The notes below the pieces were generated by a model that saw only the letters and a list, made by a program, of their open reading frames with translations, ran no database searches and was not told the DNA's origin. A stretch of DNA of 64,000 nt from Neckera pumila (Eukaryota > Streptophyta > Bryopsida > Hypnales > Neckeraceae), in assembly GCA_963969595.1 (NCBI GenBank), contig OZ018408.1:28520108-28584107 (forward strand). The letters are read 5' to 3'. The number at the start of each line of letters is the position of its first letter. Position 1 is the stretch's first letter. This document shows positions 1 to 10,150 of this stretch, piece by piece. Position numbers and translations under genes: made by a program.

Positions 1-1224
1 GCATCGCTCACTCCCAACCACGCCGTGGCTTGGGATGTCGGCACTGGCAATGGCCAAGCTGCTGTCCAGGTACACCTTCTAACATTTACCTTCTCACACA
101 AATTTCTTATATGAACCTACTATAATTTCTCCACAAATTTCAGAAGTGCACAATAGGTTTTCCTTTGTTTTGATTTTTTCACCAAATAGGTGAGAACTAC
201 TTTCCTTGAAACCCTTGTCGGGCTTAAAAAAGTGACAGAAGAGGACATTGGGAGAGACTCCCTGAAGATAAGGCAGGAGGCAAGAATTCACAGTTCAATC
301 ATGCGAGAGTGGACATTCAGACGAAAGGAGTGTAGAGTCAGGGTTTTGCGGGGTTTTTTTGGTAGGCAATTGTACTTGGTTGTTTAGTCACGTTGATGTT
401 TGAAGGAACGGTGTGTATGTGATATGAGCAGTAGATGAGACGCACTATCAAGTGATGTTATGCCTTGCAACTGTGAATTGGATAGTTGTGCTTGGTTGTT
501 TTACTGTTAAAGTTTGTGGCCTTAATGGGCTTGCGATGTGTAGTTAGCAGATCACTATGAGAAAGTGGTGGCAACAAACGCAAACAAGAAGCAGATCCAG
601 CACACTGTGTAGCATCCCAACGTCACCTACACAGTGACAAAGCCAAGCATGTCAAAGGAGCATGTGAGGAGTGTGGTAGGGGGCAATGGGAGTGTAGATC
701 TAGTGGTGTGCGCTCAAGCATTGCACTGGTTCAACTTGGACACCTTCTACAAACATGTGAGGCGTGTGCTGCGTAATCCTGGTGGTGTCATTGCAGCTTG
801 GACCTACCAGACCCCGTCAGTAACGCCTGATGTGGATGCCGTGTTGAAGGACTTCGATGATGTCATTTCTCAGGGATGGTCTCCACAGATATAGTACGTG
901 CTAGACGGGTACCAAACCATCCCCTTTCCATTTGCACCCGTCTTGAGCTCCGGGCTTACTACTACAAGACCTTTTCAGTTCGAGTGTGCAAAAGAGGCGA
1001 CATTGGGAGACTATTTGAACCACTTGCGGTCATGGTCCGTAGTCCAAAAGGTGATTGATTCCGGGCGGGATGTGTGGAGCAAACATTAGCAGCAACTCTT
1101 CGTCGATGCTTGGGGAGATTCACCTCAAAAAACAGCAAAGTGGACTCTTTTCACCCTCATTGGGACTGTGTAGCACAATGAATATGTTGTGACGTACACC
1201 ATGATACGCGTCCTCTCCCTTTGA
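1..1224 (+). pseudogene. SAM-dependent methyltransferase relic (5' truncated by window edge)
   Basis: Class I methyltransferase of the plant methyltransf_11 type. Exon 1 (up to 69) carries the SAM-binding motif I, read as AWDVGTGNGQAAVQ. A GT donor at 70 and an AG at 542-543 give a 474-bp phase-0 intron. Exon 2 (544-1224) reads LADHYEKVVATNANKKQIQH, then SVDLVVCAQALHWFNLDTFY (motifs II/III) and VLDGYQTIPFPF, all typical of the family. The frame stays open to a TGA at 1222-1224 except for four in-frame TAG codons at 610-612, 892-894, 1087-1089 and 1171-1173. There is no TAA, TGA or indel within exon 2. The TAG at 1171 lies near the usual C-terminus and could be the original stop, but coding-like sequence (HNEYVVTYTMIRVLSL) follows it. 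Family assignment is from sequence memory. Loss of function is inferred from the stops. Confidence 0.8.
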
Positions 1225-2039
1225 CGTTGAAGATATCTGCATTCAAAAAATAAAGTAAGACTCACATGTCAAGTTCTTATGCAGCATGAAAATCCTTGTT
1301 AGCAGTGGTGGATAGAATATAGAAAAACAGAATTTTAGAAGGATATATGCTAGTCAATTCATCAAAGAGCCAAGGACTTCAGATGCTTTTAAATTCTCAA
1401 TAATAGTTTGTGCCAACAAAACTGGCACTTGGCGGGTGTGACAATTGAATATCAGTACATTTGTAATTTGAGAGTTAAATTGACAGTTCACTTGTAAGTA
1501 GGAAGTGTATAATTACAACAGTTTCTTCTTGGTTGCAAAGGAGCATAACTGAATCATGCTCTCAAGTTTTTTATGTGCATAATTGATTTGAGTCCAAGTG
1601 CAAACCTACAACGCACATGCTTGGTGACAATCTCTCTATACAGGTCTGTCTCTCCTTGCACCTCCCCTTTGTGTCAAAACTTCAGCTACAAAACGTACAT
1701 CAAGCGCCACTGCCTACCCCAGGTGTCTTGGAGCAGATCCTGTCTTGAAAACTTGCAAGCCTGATGCTTGTTGTTATCGCTGTGTGGATGGTTCTGATGT
1801 CATCCTCGTGCAAAATTTCTCTTTGTGAGCACTCCCACTAGTCAACTTGTGTGTTTTGCTACAACGGTTTTACTAGCATGTCTTCATGCCGCATGGAGAC
1901 CATAGTGGGGTGTCCTAAGCTCTGATCTTTCAAACCAGAACCTGTTCAGGAGCGGTCCTGGTACCCAAAGCCAGCATCTTGTACTTCCTCACAAACTAAC
2001 CACTTTGCCAAAATTCAGTCATTATATGCAGTCTTGTAA
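1225..2039. other. Intergenic, nothing recognised
   Basis: This is AT-rich sequence between the methyltransferase relic and the 3' end of the ERECTA-like pseudogene. I see no coding homology, repeat or RNA gene in it. A 63-codon open frame at 1573-1764 shows no recognisable motif. Confidence 0.5.
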
Positions 2040-2396
2040 CTATGACAGTTTTCTAGAGATCACCTCCTTGAATTGGTACAGGAGAGTGTCGCCAGATGAG
2101 CTGTTGCTGAGAGAGATCACTTCTGTATGCTTGCTGCTGTACATGTCGATGTAGCGCTGCTGGTTGGCAGTCAGAGATGCCTTTGAGGTCGGGTACTCTT
2201 CTTCAGATGGAATTGGAAGCAGGGAGAGCAGAACTTGGGAGACATCGTACATTAAAGGACGGTGAGAAGGATTCAGCTTCAAGCAAAGCAGGGCTAGCTT
2301 TAGAGTCTTCTTCAGAGCATCCAGATCATGGCATATTGCTCTCACATGTGGATCAATCACATCTTGAGTTGTTTTCCCTTTAAGCTTCGACATAAC
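2040..2396 (-). pseudogene. ERECTA-like terminal exon (kinase C-lobe end and tail)
   Basis: A TTTTTTCTAG acceptor precedes 2396. The exon reads VMSKLKGKTTQDVIDPHV, then the kinase motif LALLCLKLNPSHRP (the family has LALLCTKRQPNDRP) and ends LLYQFKEVISRKLS before TAG at 2040-2042. Arabidopsis ERL proteins end in a similar FREVIS tail. This exon has no internal stop. The exon before it lacks a canonical GT donor where the join is expected (…DWIQ). Confidence 0.9.
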
Positions 2397-2465
2397 CTAG
2401 AAAAAAGTAGGCAAAAGTCAAAAAATTTCAACAACCTGGGTGGAGTGAGAAAAAAATTAAATTAA

Positions 2466-2705
2466 GAAAATGGCTTGTATCCAGTCAAGCAGGTTCACTT
2501 TGTCATTGACTGCCATTTTGTTTGTGAGAAGCTCCAGTAGCACAATGCCAAAGCTGTAGACGTCCAACTTTTTGTTCAAGCGAGACGTCTGGGAGAACTC
2601 TGGATTGATGTACCCAATTGTGCCCAAGACGTGAGTGGAGGTGTGCGTTCTGGCCGGCTGGATGTTCTTGGCAATGCCAAAATCAGCAATTTTTAGCCTT
2701 GCACT
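2466..2705 (-). pseudogene. ERECTA-like kinase activation-segment exon
   Basis: Reads RLKIADFGIAKNIQPARTHT, STHVLGTIGYINPEFSQTSR and LDVYSFGIVLLELLTNK. These are the DFG motif, the GTIGY P+1 loop, an APE-like NPE and subdomain IX (DVYSFG). It matches the ERECTA segment LTDFGIAKS…HTSTYVMGTIGYIDPE. An in-frame TAG at 2706-2708 lies just upstream, and the splice donor at about 2466 is not canonical. Confidence 0.9.
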
Positions 2706-3159
2706 CTAGTCAAGCTTGTTCTTCACAGTTCTTGCAAAGTCAATATATGCAATGTCAAACCAAGTGAATGATAAATAGAATTATGCCAAAAAGACAGGTT
2801 TTGGTTGGGTGAGCTTCTACCATGCAGGTGATCATAGAGGCTTCTGTTTTCCATGTAATTGTAGAAGAAGAAGTTGCCAATGGAGGACATGGAGTAGCCG
2901 CACAGAGTGACCAGGTTGCGGTGCTTGATGTTCCCCAACATTTTTAGCTCCATCTTGAATTCGTGGATGTTTTGTGCAAACTGGTTGTACAGCTCTTTGA
3001 TGGCGATAGGATGGCTGTTCTTCAGGGAGCACCTGTAGACTGTACTTGAGCCTTCTTGCCCAATCACATGCTTCTCATTGAGGTTCTTTGTTATCCGCAT
3101 CATCTTGTCATACAGCTGGGGAGCCATGCCCAAGTGAAATATCACAAAACTTGGTGGAC
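2706..3159 (-). pseudogene. ERECTA-like kinase N-lobe exon, catalytic loop lost
   Basis: A TTGCAG acceptor precedes 3159. The exon reads PPSFVIFHLGMAPQLYD, then VIGQEGSSTVYRC (glycine-rich loop), IAIKEL (ATP-binding Lys), the MELKML helix-C Glu, IKHRNLVTLCGYS and YMENRSLYDHLHG. After LSFW the similarity fades. Where HRDVKSSNILLD is expected, only a weak RTVKNKLD followed by TAG can be read. The catalytic Asp and the Mg-binding Asn are therefore missing. Either the segment has mutated heavily or 20-45 codons were deleted. Confidence 0.88.
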
Positions 3160-3255
3160 CTGCAAGTTACAGCAACGATCATCCATTAGAACGTAACCTT
3201 TATAATGTTCTTTAAGAATCAGGAATGTAGTAGCTAAGTTAGTATATTTTTGTAC

Positions 3256-3393
3256 CTTGCAATGTTTTGTTGGAGGTCTTCAAGAAAACTTGTGTCTTGT
3301 GGTTGTGCATATCGAATGGCAACAACAGTATGGAAGGCGAGCAAGCAAAGTGCTGATATTGTAATAGCCATGTAGCGGATACCCCAAGTGTAC
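3256..3393 (-). pseudogene. ERECTA-like transmembrane exon
   Basis: A 138-bp exon bounded by a CGCAG acceptor and a GTACAA donor. In the frame that joins both neighbours it reads GVSATWLLQYQHFACSPSI, which is moderately hydrophobic, and ends KTSNKTLQ. A second frame reads YMAITISALCLLAFHTVVAI, a stronger membrane helix followed by basic residues. Which frame was ancestral is unresolved; small compensating indels are possible. Confidence 0.65.
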
Positions 3394-3516
3394 CTGCGCA
3401 GATGTTGATGAACTTTTCAGTCTCAAGTGTATGGAAGGACTGACTAAAATCTTGCATCATGGCGGCACTACATTGAGGTTTGAAATGAAATCTTTCTCGT
3501 GGCCATCATCCCATAC

Positions 3517-3608
3517 TTGGAGGTTGTGTTGCAATTTCTCTAGGCTGCTGAGGCACCATTCTACAAGACGAACTACTGTTCATGCACAGCAGTGGGTTTC
3601 CAGTGTAG
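3517..3608 (-). pseudogene. ERECTA-like C-terminal LRR cap exon
   Basis: Reads YTGNPLLCMNSSSSCRMVPQ, matching the ERECTA cap FIGNPGLCGSWLNSPC with its paired cysteines. The exon is 92 bp, has a TTGGCAG acceptor and a GTATGG donor, and joins in frame to the preceding 72-bp exon ending FSKFPPSR. Confidence 0.85.
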
Positions 3609-3713
3609 CTGCCAACAACCACATAAACAACTTTTACCACCCGTGTGATGAAAGAAGCATCTAGGATACTGTACTGTCTATGCAAGAACACCTTTTTCTA
3701 GATAATAATTTAC

Positions 3714-6700
3714 CTGCTGGGTGGGAACTTTGAGAAGATTTGATCTTGAGGAATAGTACCCGAGAAATGATTGTAAGACAAGTTCCTACACGGTAATATG
3801 ATTCCAGGAAACACATCTGAAAGTTAAAAACCGTAATTGAGTTGATACACAACTTTATGCACTAACAACAGCCTTCATTTCATGAACATATTTCTTGTAA
3901 AACTTTGAAACAGACAAATATACATCTAGACTACTTCAACAAATATTGAGAAGTTACAAGTGTTTCAAGCTAAAACATTCCTTAAGAGGCACTGGGATGG
4001 GGCCTGAGAAATTGATATAGCTCAAGTCCCTGAACATGACAATGGAACAATTAGTATCACCTTAGACAGCAGTGCTATTGAACGAACTATCAGAAGTTAT
4101 GGAAGATATGTAAAGTCTACTTACAGGTATAGCAGCTCTAGAAGTTGGCCCAGCTCCGGTGGAATAGGTCCTTGTATATGGTTGTGCGACAGGTCACTGC
4201 CACCACCAAAATTTAGAAACACAAAGCTAATTGCTCTCCAAAAGTGCAAGTATTCAATTGAAATTGTAAAAGGTACATGGAGTATGCAACTTACAGAACA
4301 TTGAGACTCTTCAGATTGCCAAAAGCCATTGGGATAGTCCCAATCAGTTTGTTCCCATGAAGATCTCTGCCATAGGAAAATATTACTGATTAGAACAACT
4401 GTGAGCTAACAATCAGAAAGTAATTTTTTTTGGATACATAGCTTTGGCAGTGCTTATGACATTGGGTCTTACATTGCTCGCAAATGCTCAAGGGTGGAGA
4501 TAGAAGACGGCACTTCTCCATTTAGATTGTTGTGGGATAAATTCCTACACAGACACAGATCAATGATGAGGATATTTTTTTCATGAGATGTGTGATTTGA
4601 TGTGCAAGAGTTGATGTTATTTGGAAGCAAGAAGAGAGCCTGAACTCATAGCATGTCAAGATTCACAATCATTCCAATCTCCTAAGGCACACTTCCAATG
4701 AAGCGGTTGGATGACAAATTTCTGACCAAAACAGTAGGAAAGTTGTAAGAACTCAAAACTTGAGAGAATCTCAAAAAAGAGAAAAATAGTCTATCTGAGC
4801 AATAACTTCCTCGCAAAACCAGACGCACAAGACCTAGGGTAGAACTCACAGTAGGGTGAGGTTGGTCAACTGCTGGAGCTGAAGAAAAATACTTCCGCTA
4901 AGCTAGTTTCCGTACATATTCCTAGTCATCACCCACAATCCATTTTATGCATTAGTGTGCATGAGATCAAAGCAGAATTTCACATTCCAATGCAAGATTT
5001 TCTCACCCCACATAACATTCTAGAACCTGTGCTGGGGAGGCCTTCTGGCTACAGTGCAAAACATTGTAGCAAATCACTATTAAAGAGAGATTTCATTCCT
5101 ATTCTACGTAATTATGCTCACTCTTCCACTGCCACATGCATGTTTCTTCCACTTTAGTGACACATATAGTCTTGGTATTAATGGTTCTACCAAAATTCTT
5201 GTCTTTGATTCCTTTTTGGAGGGCCGGCCCAGCACTGGTTCTAGAATGTTATGCAACAAAGAATGTTAAAGCACCTTTCAAAAAAATCACATTGAATTTT
5301 AAGCATAGAAATGGAAATACAAACTTACAGAATGTTGAGAGCAGTCAGTGAGTTGATATTCTCTGGAATGGAACCGGAGAGCTGATTATCAGACAAGTCC
5401 CTGCCAAATGAAGACACTTTATGTCAATCTCTGATTTTCTGGAGTTGTATCCCAAAATGAATTTAATTTTGCAGATAAAGGCTCTTGTTCCTAGAGTAAT
5501 TAACATTGAAAACTTACAATTTGAATAGGCCTGTGAGGTAGCTCAATTTGGATGGTATCTCCCCAGTCAAACCATTCCCGTTCAATTCTCTGCATAGAGT
5601 TAAAACTTGTCAAGATAACTGGTCAACTCTTGCTGTTTTCTAGTGCAATACCCCCAAAAGCTATTACACAAGCTCCTGCATTGAAATTTTTTTAAGTAAG
5701 GCTTGTAAGACAAGATTCATGTACTTACATGTAGTTCAAACGTGACATGTTTCCAAATTCCATCGGTATGGGACTTATGATATTGTTGTTGTAGAGATAT
5801 CTGCAAAAGATAGGAGATTGAAAACTTTCTGTTAGCCCACTTTCTTGAATCTTACTTAGCAACATTTCCGAACATCTTTCAAGCAGGAACTGGCTCCATT
5901 GTACTCAAACTAGAAACGGATTTGAAGTGACATGGCAGTAAGGTTCCACTTACAGTTTTGTAAGTGAAGTTAAATTATAGTAGGTTGTTGCTCAGATCTC
6001 TAAATCAGATCAAAGTTACATGAGACTTCCACAAATCATGAAAATAATTCCTATTAGCATGGAAATGGCCTAGGTAAGGAAAGGATAAGTAGAAGAGTAG
6101 AAAAATCAGTTGATAATTGTTTGTATTATGGTTTTAATGCACAAACAAGTGGTTGTAGTGCAGTACATAAGATATCAATAAAGAAAAAGGAAACTTACAA
6201 AATCACAAGAGCTTGCATAAACCCCAAAACATCCGGAATTCCACTACACTAAAAATGATATTTAGTATTGGCAACACTAATTACGAACCTTGACACTAAA
6301 TATCATAAGTAAGTAACACTAAATCTAATTTCTAACACTAAATATGCTCTATGGTAAATCTAAAATCTGAAAAGGTTGACATTTAGTGTTAGAACACATT
6401 AAAAGAATGAACTTGCAAAGGAAGTGGAGGTGGCGCATTGAAGTCCAACACAACACTAAATCCGCAACAATTCAGATTTAGTATTGTGGCTGGTAGGGGG
6501 GTAAAACACTAAATGTCATACTACACTAAATATCATTTTTAGTGTAGTCAACATGTTCGACTCCAATGACCTGTGATTTGGTTTGATCAGTTAGACTTAA
6601 AGTCAAGAGGATTTTTTTTGGTAGTTGGAAGGCAGCGTATCCACTTCAAAGAGGTAGAAAGACTTACAAGATGCTGACTTGTAAATAGCCAATGTTATAT

Positions 6701-8029
6701 GGAATTTCCCCGGAGAAGTTGTTATAGCTCAAATCCTTGGGGAAATGTATACAAGGATTAGGCTTCAGTATCCTGTCTTCCGAACAGACTGGCAAGGGTA
6801 TGAGATGAATAATTAGGATCCAAAATCTTTGAAGTAACTTATAGGATCTAGAAAGATGTGCAATTTCCAATGCCTGCCGGTAGCAAACCCAAAAGTTCGT
6901 TCTCTCAAACATTGCTGTGGTCCAAAAATGAAATAATCTTTTTGTCAAAAGAAGGATATGATATAATTTCAATCTAATAATCCATATGGATAAACATGGA
7001 AGAAAACGTCCATTATATCTTCTAGAAAGCAAACGTATTGAAGCATATTAGCATTTCAGTTGGGTATGTCTAACGGCCTTGAGAAATAATAAGGACCATA
7101 AGAATAATTTTAAAGAAATACTGGCACTCACAAATAGGCAAGCTGTGTTAATTTGCACATGTCATCAGATAAACCTCCTGTGAGCTGGTTTGACTTCAAC
7201 ATCCTGTAAACACCAAATGCGTAAGATGTTGACTGTGTGGAAGTCTGAAGGAACAAGTCAAGAACCATACAAGAACTGGAGTAAATTGTTATAAACCAGT
7301 AACCTGGTTAATTTGAGCTTCACAAGTGAGGCAAATAGACAGATCCCTATAGTTTAGAACTCACAAGTACTGCAAAGTCTACTCCAATTGAGTAAGGGAG
7401 GTATGGCACCCGACAAGTTGTTGATCTACATATCCCTGTACAAGGAACAAGCCTTTGGTGTCGGAAAGTAAATTTATAGAGACCACTGAACTAACATGTA
7501 CAGAGAGCATGCATAGTCTAATGCATTGTGCACATGGCATATTAGCCTACAAAGTCCACATTAAAAGGATGTGGTTTGGGAAAGAGTAGAAGTTCTTACA
7601 GGTGCCACAAATTTGACAAGCTTGCAAATGAGGAAGGAATAGGCCCAGAGAGCTATTTGTTTCTCAGACTCCTACACCAAAACCAACAACAATTTAGAAA
7701 CTATACTTCTCATGGCAACCAAAGCACAAAAACAAGCACAGCCACATGTACCTCCAATCTCAAGAGGTAGTAGTAGCAAACTTACAAGAATTCAAGCAGC
7801 TGCAACTGTGACAAAAGATATGGAAGCTCACCATTGAGGTTATTCCCTGACAAGTCTCTGCAGCCAGAAGGAAGCACCACTTAACCACATTTCCATCACA
7901 AGGAACCTCAAGAGCAACCATGTTCAACGCAACTAGGACATATATAGAAGAGCCTTACAAGTGTTGTAGGCTCGTGCAATTGCATACTTCAACATGAAGC
8001 TGTCCTGATATATTGTTCTGGCTGAGGTC
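3714..8029 (-). pseudogene. Series of LRR exons of the ERECTA-like pseudogene
   Basis: Exons in gene order, from high to low coordinates: 7959-8029 (71 bp, one base short), 7786-7857, 7600-7671 (TAG at 7653), 7365-7435 (71 bp, TAG at 7426), 7132-7203, 6843-6914 (TGA 6905, TAG 6848, donor ATAAGT), 6668-6736 (69 bp, as in ERECTA), 6545-6570 plus 6199-6244 (split by a MITE), 5954-5999 (46 bp, TAA 5975), 5729-5800, 5518-5589, 5329-5400, 4850-4921 (TAG 4903), 4650-4721 (TAG 4682, donor ATGAGT), 4473-4544, 4295-4366, 4125-4196, 3958-4029, 3714-3785. Unless noted each is exactly 72 bp with phase 1/2 joins and encodes one 24-residue LRR of the LxxNxLxGxIP type. Clear examples are DLSHNHIQGPIPPELGQL and DLHGNKLIGTIPMAFGNL. 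Confidence 0.92.
6247..6544. mobile_element. 298-bp MITE inserted in an LRR exon, TA target duplication
   Basis: The termini are perfect 20-bp inverted repeats beginning CACTAAAAATGATATTTAGT. TA lies on both sides (6245-6246 and 6545-6546). Removing the element plus one TA joins 26 and 46 bp into a 72-bp LRR exon reading SLESNMLT then SGIPDVLGFMQALVIL, which matches the ERECTA repeat SLQGNQLS…VIGLMQALAVL. There is no coding capacity. The CACTA-like end suggests a CACTA relative, while the TA duplication suggests Tc1/mariner; the superfamily is undecided. Confidence 0.9.
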
Positions 8030-8560
8030 CTGACACCATAAAAGAGAAAAATCTAGAGTGTCATATGAACTTTTTTTTTGTAAATTTTTGCACGAGTATT
8101 AGGTGAAGCAACTCCAACTCATCACATACAAAAAGCTGACTGATGCAGCAAAATTTTGCCTCTTAGAAAAAATCTAATGCATCCTACTTTAGATTTGAGT
8201 CAACTTTATTTGCCCATTCAAGGTGATGAGAGGCTCTCACAAAGTTTCAAGGCTTGACAAGAGTCCAACCAAAGGAGAAATCTCTCCTCCAAGAGCAAGG
8301 TTTGACAAGTTTTTGTACACCCCATAACCCAACACAAGTACCAAGAAGAGTCAGAGATATGCACCATCAACAAAAACTTAGCTTGCCAAGAAACTTTCTT
8401 CAAGAACCTAATTACAACAACAAGGTGAAACACTTGTATGGAATTTCTTTAGAGAACTGCCGAGCACCAATTTTGTTGCTGAGCCACTAAACCCTGAGAG
8501 TTACAAGGACTCTAGTCAAGGGGGAATGGGTGCAAGTCACTTGCGAAAGAGAAGACTTAC

Positions 8561-8842
8561 AATGCAGTGACTTCAAACGTAATGTTGTTGTAGGAGACGC
8601 CCACCCATCCACACGGAGACTGGCTGACAATGTTCCAGTTGTACAGCTCCCGCTCACCATTCACGAATGACACTTTCATGTTCACCAGAGCGCTCACTGC
8701 GAGCCACATCAATGCAACTCTTGAGTGGATTGCAGAGGAAAGTGTCTGCCTGGTGTGTAATTTGGCTAAAGACGTTAGCCACTCCCAATACCAAGGCACA
8801 CCACATCAGGACATCTTGCAGGGGCGAAAGTAGCAAGTTCAT
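8561..8842 (-). pseudogene. ERECTA-like N-terminal exon(s) with possible signal peptide
   Basis: 8561-8696 reads SALVNMKVSFVNGERELYNW and CGWVGVSYNNITFEVTAL before a GTAAGT donor. This corresponds to the LRRNT segment LLEIKKSFKDVNNVLYDW…CVWRGVSCENVTFNVVAL. A CTCGCAG acceptor precedes 8696. Upstream, an ATG at 8840-8842 opens MNLLLSPLQDVLMWCALVLG, which looks like a signal peptide. The exact exon 1 to exon 2 join could not be settled. Confidence 0.7.
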
Positions 8843-10150
8843 TGATTCTTACAAAACCATGATATTGGTTAAATTCAAAGCCTTGAGAATCTATTGCCAA
8901 AGGGTAGGGCGTCACGGTCACAGCAACTAAGCCTTCAGAGCTTCTTCAGTAGGTGTGGCAAATATTGAGCATGGAATACCACCGCAACAATATTTCTCTA
9001 ACCATAACATTGCGAATTTTTTTATTTTTGTCCATATAGTCTTTAGTGTATAACAACAGCAAAGCATTGTGAAAATTCTTGAAAGCTTTAAAACTCAAAG
9101 AGTTGTGAATATTGTTTTCCCCAGTTCTTGTCACCATATATAACCTGCTCTTGGGAAACAAACACTTACCCCAAGGAACTGAAGGACTCCCTGCAGCTAG
9201 AGGGGATTCTTTCACCTTCATCAGGTAACGACATGGCTGCAGCCGGTGAGCTCCATGAGCTCAAGGAAAGTATTAGAAGTGCCATCCATAAGACGAAAGC
9301 TGGTGCAGCTTTGGGCCATTGCAAAGCGTCACCCATCTTTGCACTTCCTTCTGCCTGGCTATGCTCCTCCCCTCAACCAACCACTCTACAACCAAAAATA
9401 GAATACTCAAAACCAATTAATATAAGCTGCACCAAGCTCCCCACAAGCTATGCATGCCAGCATGTTCACAGACAAGCATGCTTCATCCAGCTTGGGAAGG
9501 CAATACCACCATGGAGCCACACCTCGAGCTGCAGATAGGTAGCATGCAGGAGGACCAGCAATCTACTAGAATCCCCACTTCTCCCAAAATCCGCAGCTAG
9601 GGCTAGGCTTGGCAGGCAGGCAGGGCGGCAATGAGTGGTCAAAAGAAATAGGGCACCTTAGATAGCAAGGGGAGCACTTGAAGAGAGAAGAGTTGTTGCT
9701 AGCTTAGTTGCTGCCCACTGCCCAGTGCCCAGACTGGTGGCTGGCTCTGCGCTTTGAAAAGGAGAGGGAGGGAGGGAGGGAAGGAGGGAGGATGGGAGAG
9801 GTACCAGCATTGCTAATTACTAGTGTGTTCATGGCATGGTGCAAGCAGAGAGAGTTGGGCTGGGGCGCAGTGAATGCAGTCAAAGAGGAAGAGTCAGATG
9901 GGTGGAGGCATAGAAATGGAATGATTATTTGATTGACAAGCCTACAATGCTGCTCTATGGAAATCACTTGCTGCAAGTGCTCTCCACGCTGCCAAGATCT
10001 GGGTGGCATTATGGTGCGGACTACAATAGTAGCCCCATGAATAGCACTTGCAGCCTCAGAAACAGCTTGGTTTAGATATTGCACAGTCTACCCACACTCA
10101 AATCACTTATCTCTCTCTCTCTCTAACTCTCTCTTTGCAAATGAGCCTTC
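8843..10150. other. GC-richer flank, likely former 5' region of the ERECTA-like gene
   Basis: Sequence at about 9130-10100 is richer in G+C and CpG than its surroundings. It contains a purine microsatellite of GGGA units (9764-9791) and a CT repeat (10109-10131). Open frames on both strands (for example 9128-9538 plus and 9704-10084 minus) show no recognisable domain. Promoter or 5'-UTR origin is inferred only from position. Confidence 0.35.

Larger units (their letters stand above)
2040..8842 (-). pseudogene. ERECTA-family LRR receptor kinase pseudogene
   Basis: Relic of an ERECTA/ERL-type receptor kinase, the plasma-membrane receptors for EPF/EPFL peptides that control stomatal and organ patterning in plants. 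From the 5' end (high coordinates) it shows an N-terminal cap exon with a CGWVGVSYNNITFEV motif, an LRR exon series of mostly 72 bp, a Cys-pair cap (GNPLLC), a transmembrane exon and a Ser/Thr kinase. The order and sequences match Arabidopsis ERECTA repeat by repeat, for example GEIPYNIGYLQVSIL against GEIPFDIGFLQVATL. Lesions: TAG at 2706, 4682, 4903, 6848, 7426 and 7653, TAA at 5975, TGA at 6905; one-base losses in two exons; GT donors lost at 4648-4649 and 6841-6842; a 26-bp deletion in one exon; a MITE inside another; and no HRD catalytic loop. No exon for the first LRR was found. It cannot encode a normal receptor under standard decoding. Confidence 0.93.

Noticed and set aside
1..1224. 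Intact methyltransferase gene read with TAG as glutamine
   Set aside because: Attractive because TAG is the only interrupting codon, but the same pattern occurs in the ERECTA relic, which also has frameshifts, TAA/TGA and lost splice donors, and TAG appears to be used as a true terminator elsewhere. Kept as an alternative in the findings only.
9704..10084. 126-codon minus-strand ORF in the GC-richer flank
   Set aside because: No recognisable domain, overlapping open frames on the other strand, and part of it comes from a purine microsatellite.
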